Shown one piece after another: positions 7,408-17,302 of a stretch of DNA of 64,000 nucleotides. The notes below the pieces were generated by a model. That model was not told the origin of the DNA and did no database searches. It worked only from the letters and a program-made list of their open reading frames with translations. The position numbers were made by a program, and so were the translations under genes. Origin of the DNA: CBDCOD01 sp965219665 (GTDB lineage Bacteria; Pseudomonadota; Gammaproteobacteria; CAKMZV01); assembly GCA_965219665.1 (NCBI GenBank), contig CBDCOD010000023.1, forward strand, positions 123,803 to 187,802, read 5' to 3'. How positions within the stretch are numbered: the first letter of the stretch is position 1; the number at the start of each line of letters is the position of its first letter.

Positions 7408-10400
7408 TTAATTTAAACTTATTTCTTTATTTTTTAATTGTGCTTTATAAGCGCGCACTGTTAGCAGCGCAAGGCTTAATAACAGGAGCCACCAGAGTGT
7501 AGTGTCTATAGGTTGGTTCATTGCGGACTGTAGGCTACAGCCGCCACCGCCACCGCCGCCGCTGCTGTCGCCGCTGCTGTCGCCACCGTCACTACTGTCG
7601 CCACCGTCACTACTGTCGCCACCGTCACTGCTGTCGCCACCGTCGCTGCTGTCGCCACCGTCACTACTGTCGCCACCACCGCTACTGCTACCACCATTAA
7701 TGGTTACGGTTAGGCGTTCAGAAGCAGTAGCCCCTAAGCTGTCTATAGCGCTAACGGTGAGGGTGATTTCTCCGTTGGCAGTACCCGCATTGCTGAGAGT
7801 GATACTATCTGTTGCCGTACTGATGGATAGCAAGCCCAGCGTATCGCCAGAAACGCTGACAACCACCTGATCGTTGTCATCGGCATCTGCGGCAGTAACG
7901 CCAATGGTTTGTGGGCTGAAGCCCGACTGCAGCGATAGGCTATTCTGAGACAAGGTCAAGGTGGGTACGGTATTGCCTGTATTGACTACAATAATTTGGT
8001 TGTTTAGGTGGCTGACAAATACACGGCGCCCATCGGTGGAAATAGCCAGACCGAGTGGCGTTCCCAGGCTCACGCCGAGGAGATCGCTTTCGATTAGGAG
8101 GGTGGAGACGGTGCCGCTGGCATCAATCACGCGCACCGCCTCGTTGGCGCCATCTGCAACAAACAGGGTTCTACCAGCCTGTAATACGCCAAAAGGTGCG
8201 TTAAACCTTGCGGTAGCTGTGCTGCCATCCACAAAGCTGCCGATGTTGCTACCAATAAAGCCTGCATAGGTGGAGACGGTGCTGCCATTAGCGTCAATCA
8301 CGCGGATGCGGTGATTGTCACTATCAGCTACGAACAAACGACCATCTGCTGCCAGCGCAAGCCCACGGGGAGCGCTAAAAGTTGCAGTAGTCGTGCTATC
8401 GTCAATAGCAAAGCTGAAGGCACCACTGCCTGCGTAGGTGGAGACGATGCTGCCATTAGCGTTAATCACGCGGATAATGTGGCTGCTCCTATCACTCACG
8501 AACAAGCGACCATTTGCTGCCAGCGCCAGTCCAGTGGGATTAGCAAAAGAGGCGGTGGTGCTGCTGCCGTCATCACTACCGGAGGTACCACTGCCTGCAT
8601 AGGTGGAGACGATGCTGCCATTAGCGTCAATCACGCGGATGCGGTGATTGTCACTATCAGCTACGAACAAACGACCATCTGCTGCCAGTGCCAGTCCAAA
8701 GGGAGCACCAAAAGTGGCAGTGGTAGTGCTGCCGTCATCACTACCGAATAAACCAGTGCCTGCATAGGTGGAGACGATGCTGCCATTAGCGTCAATCACG
8801 CGGATGAGGTTATTTAGACTATCTGCTACAAACAAACGACCATCTGCGGCGTAAGCCAGTCCACGAGGCGTATCAAAGCGGGCGGTGGTGGTGCTGCCGT
8901 CATCACGACCGAAGGCACCACTGCCTGCATAGAGGCTGGCTGATTGGGCAAAGCGGCTGATAATATAGCCTCGAATAACGATGGATTGCACACTGCTGGC
9001 ACCAGAGGAGTCAGTTGCCGTCACTGAAACAGTGGCTCTCCTGCCAAACGCATCAGGCACATTGCTAATGGTGATCAGACCACTGTTCTCATTAATTGTC
9101 AGTGTAGCAAAATTGACATTGCTACTGCTAATACTGTAGGTAATCGCTTGGTCCACGCCAGAGTCGCCATCATCGCTTGCAGTGACGCTGATTTGTAGCG
9201 TGTCCTCCCCTTGTTTGATATTGGCAGTGGTGGTTGATAGGGTAAAGATTGGAGGGTAGTTATCTAATGGTTGTATGCCTATCGCCACAGCAGCGGTTGT
9301 CGCCCCTGCCGCATGGCTGGCTTCAATCACTAAAGTATAGGTGCCTGCCTGCGACTCTATAGGGGCTGTTAGTAGGGATACTCTGCCGTTATTGCTATCG
9401 ATTGTCAAGAGTGCCCCCCCATCATTAGAGACGCTAATCAAGCGATAGTTCAAGTCATCACCATCCACGTTTATAAACAGGGTTTGCGCCTGAAATAGGG
9501 TTGAGCCTGCTTCCTGCTCAGAACCGCTTACCGTTCGGAATGTTATGGCATAGGTGCTTTCTTCTATGACCCGAATACGGTGATTACTAAAATCTACTAC
9601 AAATAATCGTCCATCAGGCGCTGTAGCAATATGGGTTGGATTGTTAAATTGTGCCTCAAGCGCCAAGCCATCTTTAAAGCCAGCAACACCTGATCCAGCA
9701 TAGGTGTTCAGCGCACTACCATCACGGCTAAGCAAGCGAATGCGCTGGTTGGTGCGATCTAACACAAAAACACCGCCGTCTGCGGCAAGTGCTATACCGA
9801 AGGGTTGATTCAGCACTTCAGTTTCTCCGTTTCCTGCAAAGGTAGAGACATTGCCAGCATTAATAGATCGAATACGGTGATTGTCTCTATCAGCCACTAA
9901 CAGGCTTCCATTAGGGCGAACAGCAAGGTCTGCTGGAACATCAAATTGAGCAGTGGCAGCGCTACCATCATTGAATGCGGCTGTGCCATCGCCAGCATAG
10001 GTGCTTATAGTGCCGTCAGGGCTGGCAGTACGAATAAGATGATTGCTAAAATCAGCGATAAATAAGCGCCCATCAGCATTCAGAGCAACTGCTCTGGGGC
10101 TGTTTAGCCCCCCTTCAGCGTACGTAGAGAGCGTATTGCCATCAGCACTCACCACACGGATACGGTTACTCCCTGAGTCGGCGATAAATAAGCGCCCGTC
10201 TGGGGCTAAGCTTAGACCAGCAGGCTGGTTGAGTACAAAGCCGTCTCCTGCGTAGGTACTGACGGTTGCGCCATCGGCACTAATCATGCGGATGCGATTC
10301 CCTGAGTTTTCAGAGACAAAAACGCGCCCATCTGGGGCTACGGCAATGCCATAGGGGAAGCTAAAGCTTGCCTCTAAGGCGGCACCATTATCAGACCCCC

Positions 10401-11397
10401 GGCTGCCTGATCCTGCATAGGTTCGGGCTATCAATATCGGAGCAGGCACCACAGGGTCTGCCACGGGTGTAATGCTAAGATTAAGCACACGTGCCGTACT
10501 GGCTCCCGAAGAGTCTGTTGCCACGACAGTAATTGCTGTCTCACCAAAAGCGTTAGCCACACTGTTTAGGGTGATGGTGCCTGATTGCGAATCAATAGCA
10601 ATGGCAGCAAGTACATCGTCAGTGTGTGCGCTGTAGGTGAGGGTTTGCTCAACGCCTGAATCGCCATCACTGGGATTGACTACACTGACTTGTATGGCTG
10701 ATTCAAAGTCTTCTGTTAGGGTGAGTGCAGTGGTAGAGAGTGTAAAAATAGGGGGGTAATTATCTAAGGGCTCTATACGTACCGCCCATGTGGTGGTGGC
10801 AACACCCGCATTATCGCCCGATTCACGTGCTTCAAGCACTACAGCATAATCGCCTGCTTGCCCTTCTACTATGCTATTGGAGAGCACCAGATTGCCATTT
10901 TGCAAGGCGAACAGCCCATCTTGGTTGCCTCCTGTTATGGCATAACTGAGGCTGTCACCATCGGGGTCACGAAACAGTCTTTGAATCACACTGGCAGATA
11001 GCAGCTGAGCGCCTGCCACTTGTTGATCAGCGGTGCTGAGTGTGGTGGTAGCCAGTTCTGCTATAGGGGTTTCGGTGATGACTTGGATGCGGTGGTTAGA
11101 GGTATCAGCAACGAATATGCGCCCATCGGGGGCTATTTCTATATCGGTGGGGGCATTAAATTGGGCAGCTATGCCATTGCTGTTACCTCGGCTGCTGCCC
11201 ACATAGGTGGAGACCACATTGCCATCAGCACTGATAACGCGGATGCGATTATTGGCTCTGTCGGCAACAAATAAGCGCCCATCGGGGGCAATAGCCAATC
11301 CGACATTATTCACGATTCCACCAGGAGCTGTGAGCCTGCCCAAAGCGGGCGTTGTTGGCAGTGCCATCTTGGCTGCCGCCAGAGTTGCCGCCTGCAT
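7408..11397 (-). CDS. Gene B fragment 3: propellers 4 (end), 5, 6 and JDVT-CTERM-like tail
   Basis: The first 20 or so residues (MQAATLAAAKMALPTTPALG) are out-of-frame reading of the previous fragment. Real coding begins at about LTAPGGIVNNVGLAIAPDGRLF. It supplies blades 5-6 of propeller 4, a cadherin pair, propeller 5, a cadherin pair, propeller 6 and a last Ig-like domain (PTLTLSQNSLSLQSGF). A linker of GGDSSD repeats and a Gly-rich run lead to CSLQSAMNQPIDTTLWWLLL, a hydrophobic helix and a lysine/arginine-rich end. That tail is the sorting signal expected to be cut and attached to the envelope. Confidence 0.78.
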   Translation of the reverse strand: MQAATLAAAKMALPTTPALGRLTAPGGIVNNVGLAIAPDGRLFVADRANNRIRVISADGNVVSTYVGSSRGNSNGIAAQFNAPTDIEIAPDGRIFVADTSNHRIQVITETPIAELATTTLSTADQQVAGAQLLSASVIQRLFRDPDGDSLSYAITGGNQDGLFALQNGNLVLSNSIVEGQAGDYAVVLEARESGDNAGVATTTWAVRIEPLDNYPPIFTLSTTALTLTEDFESAIQVSVVNPSDGDSGVEQTLTYSAHTDDVLAAIAIDSQSGTITLNSVANAFGETAITVVATDSSGASTARVLNLSITPVADPVVPAPILIARTYAGSGSRGSDNGAALEASFSFPYGIAVAPDGRVFVSENSGNRIRMISADGATVSTYAGDGFVLNQPAGLSLAPDGRLFIADSGSNRIRVVSADGNTLSTYAEGGLNSPRAVALNADGRLFIADFSNHLIRTASPDGTISTYAGDGTAAFNDGSAATAQFDVPADLAVRPNGSLLVADRDNHRIRSINAGNVSTFAGNGETEVLNQPFGIALAADGGVFVLDRTNQRIRLLSRDGSALNTYAGSGVAGFKDGLALEAQFNNPTHIATAPDGRLFVVDFSNHRIRVIEESTYAITFRTVSGSEQEAGSTLFQAQTLFINVDGDDLNYRLISVSNDGGALLTIDSNNGRVSLLTAPIESQAGTYTLVIEASHAAGATTAAVAIGIQPLDNYPPIFTLSTTTANIKQGEDTLQISVTASDDGDSGVDQAITYSISSSNVNFATLTINENSGLITISNVPDAFGRRATVSVTATDSSGASSVQSIVIRGYIISRFAQSASLYAGSGAFGRDDGSTTTARFDTPRGLAYAADGRLFVADSLNNLIRVIDANGSIVSTYAGTGLFGSDDGSTTTATFGAPFGLALAADGRLFVADSDNHRIRVIDANGSIVSTYAGSGTSGSDDGSSTTASFANPTGLALAANGRLFVSDRSSHIIRVINANGSIVSTYAGSGAFSFAIDDSTTTATFSAPRGLALAADGRLFVADSDNHRIRVIDANGSTVSTYAGFIGSNIGSFVDGSTATARFNAPFGVLQAGRTLFVADGANEAVRVIDASGTVSTLLIESDLLGVSLGTPLGLAISTDGRRVFVSHLNNQIIVVNTGNTVPTLTLSQNSLSLQSGFSPQTIGVTAADADDNDQVVVSVSGDTLGLLSISTATDSITLSNAGTANGEITLTVSAIDSLGATASERLTVTINGGSSSGGGDSSDGGDSSDGGDSSDGGDSSDGGDSSDGGDSSGDSSGGGGGGGCSLQSAMNQPIDTTLWWLLLLSLALLTVRAYKAQLKNKEISLN
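7581..7670 (-). repeat. 18-bp tandem repeat (5 copies) coding the GGDSSD linker of gene B
   Basis: Five adjacent 18-base units (plus-strand consensus CGCCACCGTCACTACTGT) differ from each other by at most two bases. In the minus frame they encode Gly-Gly-Asp-Ser-Ser-Asp. Because the unit is six codons, changes in copy number would lengthen or shorten the linker in front of the anchor without breaking the frame. Confidence 0.92.
11302..11341 (-). other. Frame-change site 2 in gene B (+1)
   Basis: Between the ARF codons (CGC TTT) of blade 4 and the GLAIAPDG-coding bases of blade 5 in propeller 4 there are 40 bases, again one more than a multiple of three. The extra base lies on the ARF side of the TAA stop at 11,306. 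Crossing here gives a six-bladed propeller 4. Confidence 0.8.
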
Positions 11398-14300
11398 AGG
11401 TGGAGACTGTATTGCCCTCCGTTAGGCGAACACGCACACGGATTAGGCTATCCATAGAGAAGATGCGCCCATCCGCAGCCACAGCAATACCAGTGGGGCC
11501 AGCAAAAGAGGCGGTGGTGGTGCTGCCATCATCGAAACCGAAATTTCCAGTACCAGCATAGGTGCTCACAAAGCCATTGCTCAGCAGGCGAATGGTGTGG
11601 CCGCCCGCCTCGGTGATAAAAACAGTGCCATTTGGCGCAACGGCAACATCCGCCGCTCTGAAAAACCTTGCACTGGGAGGCGGATCGCCTTGAGTGAATC
11701 CATCCGTTCTTCTGGCGGTACCATCTCCATAGGTCGTAAAGCTGCCGTCTGTGTTGATAACTCGCAACCGGTTTTGCTGAACCACATAAACCCGTCCATC
11801 GGCAGCAACGTCTACTCCGCGCAGATCAGTGAAACTGGTATCGTTATAGGTGGTGACGGCGCTGCCAGCAGCGTCAATTACACGGACACGGTTATTGCCT
11901 CTATCGGCAACAAACACGCGTCCATCAGTTGCTATGCCAATGCCGTAGGGGTTGCTAAACTGGGCAGTAGCCGTACTGCCATTGACATTGCCAGCGCTGC
12001 CATTGCCAGCATAGGTGCTGACCACAGGCAGGGTTTGTACTACTACAGGGGGGTCGTTCACTGGGGTGACGGTTAGGGTGAATGTTTGGAAAGCAGTCGC
12101 ACCAGAGGAATCGGTGGCTGTTATCGTGATGGATAAAGGCCCTCCAAAGGCATCTGCCAGACTGGTAATGGTCAGTGTACCGGATACGGGGTCAATTGCC
12201 AGTTGTGCAAACGTCACCACTTTATCGCTTGAGAAGCTGTAACTGAGCGTTTGGGTTGACAGTGAGTCACCATCATCGGGATTGACGATGCTAAGGGTGG
12301 CAGTGCCAAAATCTTCGGCAAGGCTCATAGCGTTCTCTGATAGGCTAAATCTTGGGGGAAAATTATCTAAGGGTTCTAAAAAGAGGGTTATAGTGTTGGT
12401 TGCAGAGTTGCTATCATCATTCACCTGAATGGTCAATGTATGCGTGCCCGCTTGCTCCTCTGCTGTTGCAGCAGCGAAGGAGATAATACCATTGTCCCGA
12501 TTAATGCTAAATAGACCATCTTGGTTACCAGCAATGATGCTGTATTCCAAGTCTCTGCCATCTAGGTCTTGGAAGAGCCCTTGCGCGAAGTCGGCACTGA
12601 GTGCGATTCCGCCTGCAGTTTGTGCGACAGTGCTGACACTGAGTCGGATGGAGGTTATCGGCATTTCCTCTATCAGACGAATGAGGTGGTTTTCTGAATC
12701 TGTAACAAACAGCCGTCCATCGGCATGAATGGCAGCGTTGAGTGGGTTGTCAAATCGTGCAGCGTCTCCGAAGGCATTGTTCATACCGCTGCTACCGTCC
12801 CCGGCATAGGTGGAAACGGTGTTGCCATCGGCACTGATAACGCGGACGCTGTGGTTGTTGCGGTCCACAACAAACAGGCGACCATCTCCTGCCAATGCCA
12901 AGCCCGATGGGGTATCAAAGCGCGCAGCGCGCGCAGTACCGTTGCGGTTGCCTCGGTTGCCGTCTCCGGCATAAGTAGAAACGGTGCCATCGGCACTAAT
13001 AACGCGAATACGGTGGTTGCTGCTGTCGGCGACGAATAAGCGCCCATCAGGGGCAAAAACAACATCTATTGGGGTATCAAAGCGTGCAGTAGCGGTGCTG
13101 CCATCTGCAAAGCCGCTGATGCCGTCCCCGGCATAGGTAGAAACGGTGCTGCCATCGGCACTAATAACGCGAATACGGTGGTTGTTGCTGTCGGCGACGA
13201 CTACCCTGCCATTGATTGCATTGACAGCTACACCCCTCGGCTCTGAAAATGGGGATGCATTGGCATCACCACATTCTCCGCTTAATGCAACTGCCGTTGC
13301 CGTTTCAACTATACTGGCGGGGTCGATGAAACGGATACAATGATTGCCTCTATCAGCAATATACAACAAAGTATTGTTCGCTGTTAGTGCAAGCCCCGTT
13401 GGCTGTCTGAATTGTGCTCGAACACCTGTGCCACCCATATTGGTTCCCGGGTCGCCAGGTCTTCCGGCATACGTGCTTACGGTGCTGCCTGTGGGGTCAA
13501 TGACGCGAACTTGATGCCCATCTTGGTCAGAAACAAACACCTCTCCATCGGCTGCTACCGCGATGCCATAAGGGGTGTTGAAACTGGCAGCGGTTGCACT
13601 GCCGTTATCATTGGCCTTGTTGCCGTCTCCAGCGTAGGTGCTGACTACTCTAACAGATTGCACAGCAGTTAGCGGGTCTGCTACTGGAGCAACTGCAATC
13701 GTTAGCGTTTGCGTGGAGACACCGCCAGCAGAATCAGTTGCTATTACGTTAATCGTATTAGTGCTGTTCGCATTGGGTATGCTAATGATGGTAATCGTTC
13801 CAGACTGAGGATCAATAGTGACGTCAACAGAATCAGCACTATGTGACAAACTGTAGCTTAGCGTTTGGGTAAAGAAAATATCGCCATCGTCGCTGCTGGT
13901 TATAGTAACTTCTCTACGACCAAAGTCTTCATTTAAGTCCAGTCTGCTGGTAGAGAGTGTAAAAATAGGGGGATCATTTCTATCTTCCAAAAGCACAGTG
14001 ATACTGCCAGTAGCTGCTGCTCCGTGTTGATCGGTTGCTGTAATGGTTAGGATATTCTCTCGCTGTTGCCTATCTGAGGGTATTGCAGCTAAGGTAATCG
14101 CGCCGTTAGTGCTGTTAATTGCAAAAAGCGCTTGCGCATTCGCATTACTGTTACTGATGCTGTAGGTCAGGGTATCTGAGTCTGCATCAATGAATAATCC
14201 CTGTATTGTTGCAGCATCAAGGACTAGTACTCCAGTGGTTTGTTCTGCCGCGCTCAGAAAAGGTTCGTTGACAGATGTGGCAAGCGAACCCTGCTCTATA

Positions 14301-15074
14301 GAGCGGATTAAATGGTTAGACAGATCGGTTACTAATACACGCCCTTGCGCATCAATAGCAATGCTTGTGGGACTGTTAAATGTTGCGTTACTGGCAAGCC
14401 CATTGATAACGGACTCGTTTCCATTGCCGCCAGCATAAGTAGAGACGGTGCTGCCTTCTGCATCGATTAAGCGAATGCTATGGTTATCTCTGTCGGCGAC
14501 AAATACCCGCCCATCCGTTGCAACAGCAATACCATACGGGAGATTAAAGCGTGCTGTGCTGGTGCTACCATCTAAATAGTCAATAGTGCCAGGACTGGCA
14601 TCGCCTGCATAAGTGGAAACGGTTGCCCCATCAGCGCTAATGACGCGGATAAGATTGTTGCCGCTATCTGTGACAAAAAGTCGTCCGTCTGGTGCCAAAG
14701 CAATGCTGGTAGGGGAACTAAATCGCGCCTCAGCTGCAGGTCCGTCAATAGCGCCTGCAGTTGCAGCAGAAGAGCCTGCATAGATTGAGGTGTTAAGTGG
14801 GTTTTGGGTGACATCTTCAATCACTTGAATGCGGTGATTGTCTGTATCAGCAATAAACAGTCGCCTACTATCAGGGTCGTAAGCAACATCGTGGGGGCGA
14901 TTATAGGCTGCAAAATTCTCAAAAGAACTTACTGCAGAACCAGAAAAAGGATCGTAGCGCCTGACTCTATTTCTGTTTCTTTCAGCAATGAATACACCTG
15001 GAAAAGAGAATGTGGGCAGATTTGCAATTACAGGAGAAAAATCAAGCCCAGCAGGTTGTTGAATGGGTCAGGCT
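11306..15074 (-). CDS. Gene B fragment 2: propellers 2 (rest), 3 and 4 (part) with cadherin pairs
   Basis: The conventional open frame starts with an ATT/ATG-type codon at 14,824. The same frame is already open and clearly coding upstream, from about 15,074, reading QQPAGLDFSPVIANLPTFSF, GVFIAERNRNRVRRYD and RRLFIADTDNHRIQVIED. These are blades 2 and 3 of propeller 2, so the true in-frame coding begins at the frame break and not at 14,824. The fragment continues through blades 4-6 of propeller 2, a cadherin pair, propeller 3 (six blades), a cadherin pair and four blades of propeller 4, and ends as GQAHSSWWNRE. It lacks both a signal peptide and the C-terminal tail. Confidence 0.75.
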
Positions 15075-17120
15075 ACCATAATCAGAGACAGTGCGATTAT
15101 TGGGGTTAATTATGCGTAATCCACCATTATTCTCAGAGATTACTACGTCCCCATTGGTAATTACAGCAATCCCATACGGCTCGGTAAAACTTGCTTGGTG
15201 GATATTGCCATTGTCACTGGCTGCGTTACCGCTACCAGCATAGGTTCTGACAATCAAGCCTGAAGGCAATTGCGGGATGTCATTTACGGCATTCACAGTA
15301 AGGGTGAAGGTCTGTGTTGCCACATTATTGGTAGCAGAGGCATCATCCACAGTGACCGTAATCACCGCTGAGCCAAAGCCATCGGCTATAGAATTGATGG
15401 TTACTGCGCCAGATTGTGCGTCAATAGCCAGTGTAGCAAAGTCTGTACTGGCAGGGCTAATGCCATAAGTCAGTGTTTGCTCAATCGCAGCATCCCCATC
15501 ATCGGGATTCACTACCACAATATCGGTATTAGTGCCGAAATCTTCATCTAATTCCAAAGTGCTGGCAGACAGGGCGAACGTGGGAGCATGGTTCACCTCT
15601 TCCACTACGATGGTAAGGGTTACGGTGGCGCTGCCAGCACTATCTTGTGCCTGGATAACCAGCGTGTTGATCCCTGTTCGTGTATCGGTTAAACTGCCTG
15701 CCAGCGTAACCCTGCCACTGGCTGCATCGATGGCAAATAAGCCGTCCTCATTACCAGAGAGAATGCTGAAGGTTAAGTCATTAGCTTCTGCATCAAAAAA
15801 TAGGTTTTGTGCGCCAATAACGTGCGTTCCAGCCCCTTGAAATTCAGCGCCTAAGGTAACAGAGGCAAAGTTTTCAGAAGTTGAGGAAACGACTTCAATC
15901 ACGCGAATACGATGGCTATCTGAGTCAGTGAAAAAGAGGCTCCCATCCGGCGCAAGAGTCATTCTTTGCGGAGCGCTTAAATCTATATCAAGAGCGGCTT
16001 GTGATTCTTGAGGCTCATTAGTTTGGGCAGCTGCACCACTACCTGCATAGGTAGAGACATAGGCACCATCGGCACTAATCACGCGAATCCGATGATTACC
16101 CGTATCAGTAACAAAGACGCGACCATCGGAGGTAACTACAAGATCGGTTGGGCTATCAAACCGAGCGGTGGTCGTGCTGCCATCTGCAAAGCTCTTAACG
16201 CCATCACCTGCATAAGTGGAAACAGTCGCACCATCGGCACTAATGACGCGAATGCGGTGATTGACAGTATCTGCAACAAAGACGCGCCCATCGGCTGCCA
16301 AGGCAACGCCGCGTGGCCCATCAAAGCGGGCGGCGGTGGTGGCGTCGCCATTGGCGAAGCCAAAACCACTGCCTGCATAAGTAGAGACGGTAGCACCATC
16401 GGCACTAATCACGCGAATACGGTCACTGAAAGTATCTGCAACAAAGACGCGTCCATCGGCTGCCAGGGCAACGCTGCTTGGAGCACGAAAGCGTGCCGTG
16501 CTGGTGCTGCCATCTACAAAGCCAGAAACGCCATCACCTGCATAAATGGAAACAGTCGCACCATCGGCACTGATGACGCGAATACGGTTATTGCCCTCAT
16601 CTGCAACAAAGAGGCGCCCATCGGCTGCCAGGGCAATACCGCGTGGAGCATGAAAGCGTGCCGTGCTGGTGCTGCCATCTACAAAGCCCTGAACGCCATC
16701 ACCTGCATAAGTGGAAACCGTTGTGCCATCGGCATTAATGACGCGAATACGATGGTTGGCTGTATCGGCAATGAAAAGCCGTCCATCGGCTGCCCGAGCA
16801 ATACCGCTTGGAGTGCTGAATTGTGCTGTCAGGGTGCTACCATCTGCAAAATCGTTAACGCCGCTGCCTGCATAGGTGCGCACAGTGCGCAGGCTTGGAG
16901 CTACCACAGGCGGGGTGTTATTCAATTGGGTTACAGTGAGGCTAAAGCTTTGTTCGGACTCACTATGGCTTAAAGCAACTGGCGCAGCTGCACTTGCTGT
17001 CATTGACCACAGCGATGCCGACACCAATGCCGATACTATGCAGAACAAGAAAACTAAGCGTTTTTGGTTGGAATACAGTGTATTGTTAAATGTACTGCTA
17101 TGTATATTGATCGTATGCAT
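15042..17120 (-). CDS. Gene B fragment 1: signal peptide, propeller 1, cadherin pair
   Basis: This 692-codon frame begins MHTINIHSSTFNNTLYSNQK, with a long polar n-region, a hydrophobic core (LVFLFCIVSALVSASLW) and an AxA cleavage site at TASAA. Six blades follow (GRLFIADTANHRIRV through GSLFFTDSDSHRIRV). Next come one cadherin-like domain (LGAEFQGAGTHVIGAQ) and a second, chimeric one (see findings), and then the first blade of propeller 2. It ends out of frame as THSTTCWA. Alone it would be a secreted protein without the anchoring tail. Between the signal peptide and blade 1 lies a stray piece, SESEQSFSLTVTQLNNTPPVV, which is the last strand of a cadherin domain. Confidence 0.75.
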   Translation of the reverse strand: MHTINIHSSTFNNTLYSNQKRLVFLFCIVSALVSASLWSMTASAAAPVALSHSESEQSFSLTVTQLNNTPPVVAPSLRTVRTYAGSGVNDFADGSTLTAQFSTPSGIARAADGRLFIADTANHRIRVINADGTTVSTYAGDGVQGFVDGSTSTARFHAPRGIALAADGRLFVADEGNNRIRVISADGATVSIYAGDGVSGFVDGSTSTARFRAPSSVALAADGRVFVADTFSDRIRVISADGATVSTYAGSGFGFANGDATTAARFDGPRGVALAADGRVFVADTVNHRIRVISADGATVSTYAGDGVKSFADGSTTTARFDSPTDLVVTSDGRVFVTDTGNHRIRVISADGAYVSTYAGSGAAAQTNEPQESQAALDIDLSAPQRMTLAPDGSLFFTDSDSHRIRVIEVVSSTSENFASVTLGAEFQGAGTHVIGAQNLFFDAEANDLTFSILSGNEDGLFAIDAASGRVTLAGSLTDTRTGINTLVIQAQDSAGSATVTLTIVVEEVNHAPTFALSASTLELDEDFGTNTDIVVVNPDDGDAAIEQTLTYGISPASTDFATLAIDAQSGAVTINSIADGFGSAVITVTVDDASATNNVATQTFTLTVNAVNDIPQLPSGLIVRTYAGSGNAASDNGNIHQASFTEPYGIAVITNGDVVISENNGGLRIINPNNRTVSDYGSLTHSTTCWA
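15056..15074 (-). other. Frame-change site 1 in gene B (+1)
   Basis: Between TATGGT (Tyr-Gly of blade 1 of propeller 2) and the PAGL-coding bases there are 19 bases, one more than a multiple of three. There is no homopolymer longer than three. Crossing here joins blade 1 of propeller 2 to blades 2-6 in the next frame. Confidence 0.8.
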
Positions 17121-17151
17121 AATAGTTCTGTGTGATTATTGATATGAATGT

Positions 17152-17302
17152 ATGGCAATTGTGTCACATAAAACGGTATTTCTGCCTTTCATCTAAGATA
17201 CCCTGCGGCGATAGCCACGCAGTGCAGCTAAACTCAATAGAGCAAGCAACCATAGCGTCCAGTCTATTGCGCCTGATTCAGACTGTAGGCTACAGCCGCC
17301 AC
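17152..17302 (-). repeat. Direct repeat copy 2 (3' end of gene A)
   Basis: This is the same module as 24,189-24,340, here at the real end of gene A. The short hairpin after the stop codon (GGCA-GAAA-TGCC in the other copy, 24,212-24,223) carries a mismatch here (GGCA-GAAA-TACC, 17,175-17,186), which should weaken it. Confidence 0.9.

Larger units (their letters stand above)
7408..17120 (-). pseudogene. Giant NHL-propeller/cadherin-like surface protein B (frameshifted twice)
   Basis: Read as one gene this would encode 3,236 residues after removing exactly two bases. The order is: signal peptide (about 1-45); then five units of [six-bladed NHL propeller plus two cadherin-like domains]; a sixth six-bladed propeller; one Ig/cadherin-like domain; a GGDSSD repeat linker; and a JDVT-CTERM-like tail. 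A typical blade reads VSTYAG...DG...ARF..P.GLALA.DGRLFVAD..NHRIRVI, and there are 36 of them. Cadherin-like units carry FTLS..LTL.EDFG and NPDDGD acidic loops that should bind calcium. The frame is broken near 15,065 and near 11,325, each by one extra base. It is expected to be exported, processed at the tail and displayed at the surface, probably for adhesion or ligand binding (inference). It follows gene A by 72 bases with no obvious promoter between them. Confidence 0.8.

Noticed and set aside
7581..7670. CRISPR-like array
   Set aside because: Units are directly adjacent without unique spacers and encode a regular protein linker.
8270..8900. Regularly spaced near-identical blocks (about 170-base period) suggesting non-coding repeats
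   Set aside because: The period equals one NHL blade in frame; the blocks are coding.
16008..16973. Long plus-strand open frames opposite the giant genes (for example this 321-codon frame, and 7,502-7,870, 8,311-8,751, 11,597-12,076)
   Set aside because: They are periodic mirror images of the repeated minus-strand blades and cadherin units, rich in Ile/Asn/Cys or Ser/Pro, with no recognisable domains. They arise from the repeat codon use.
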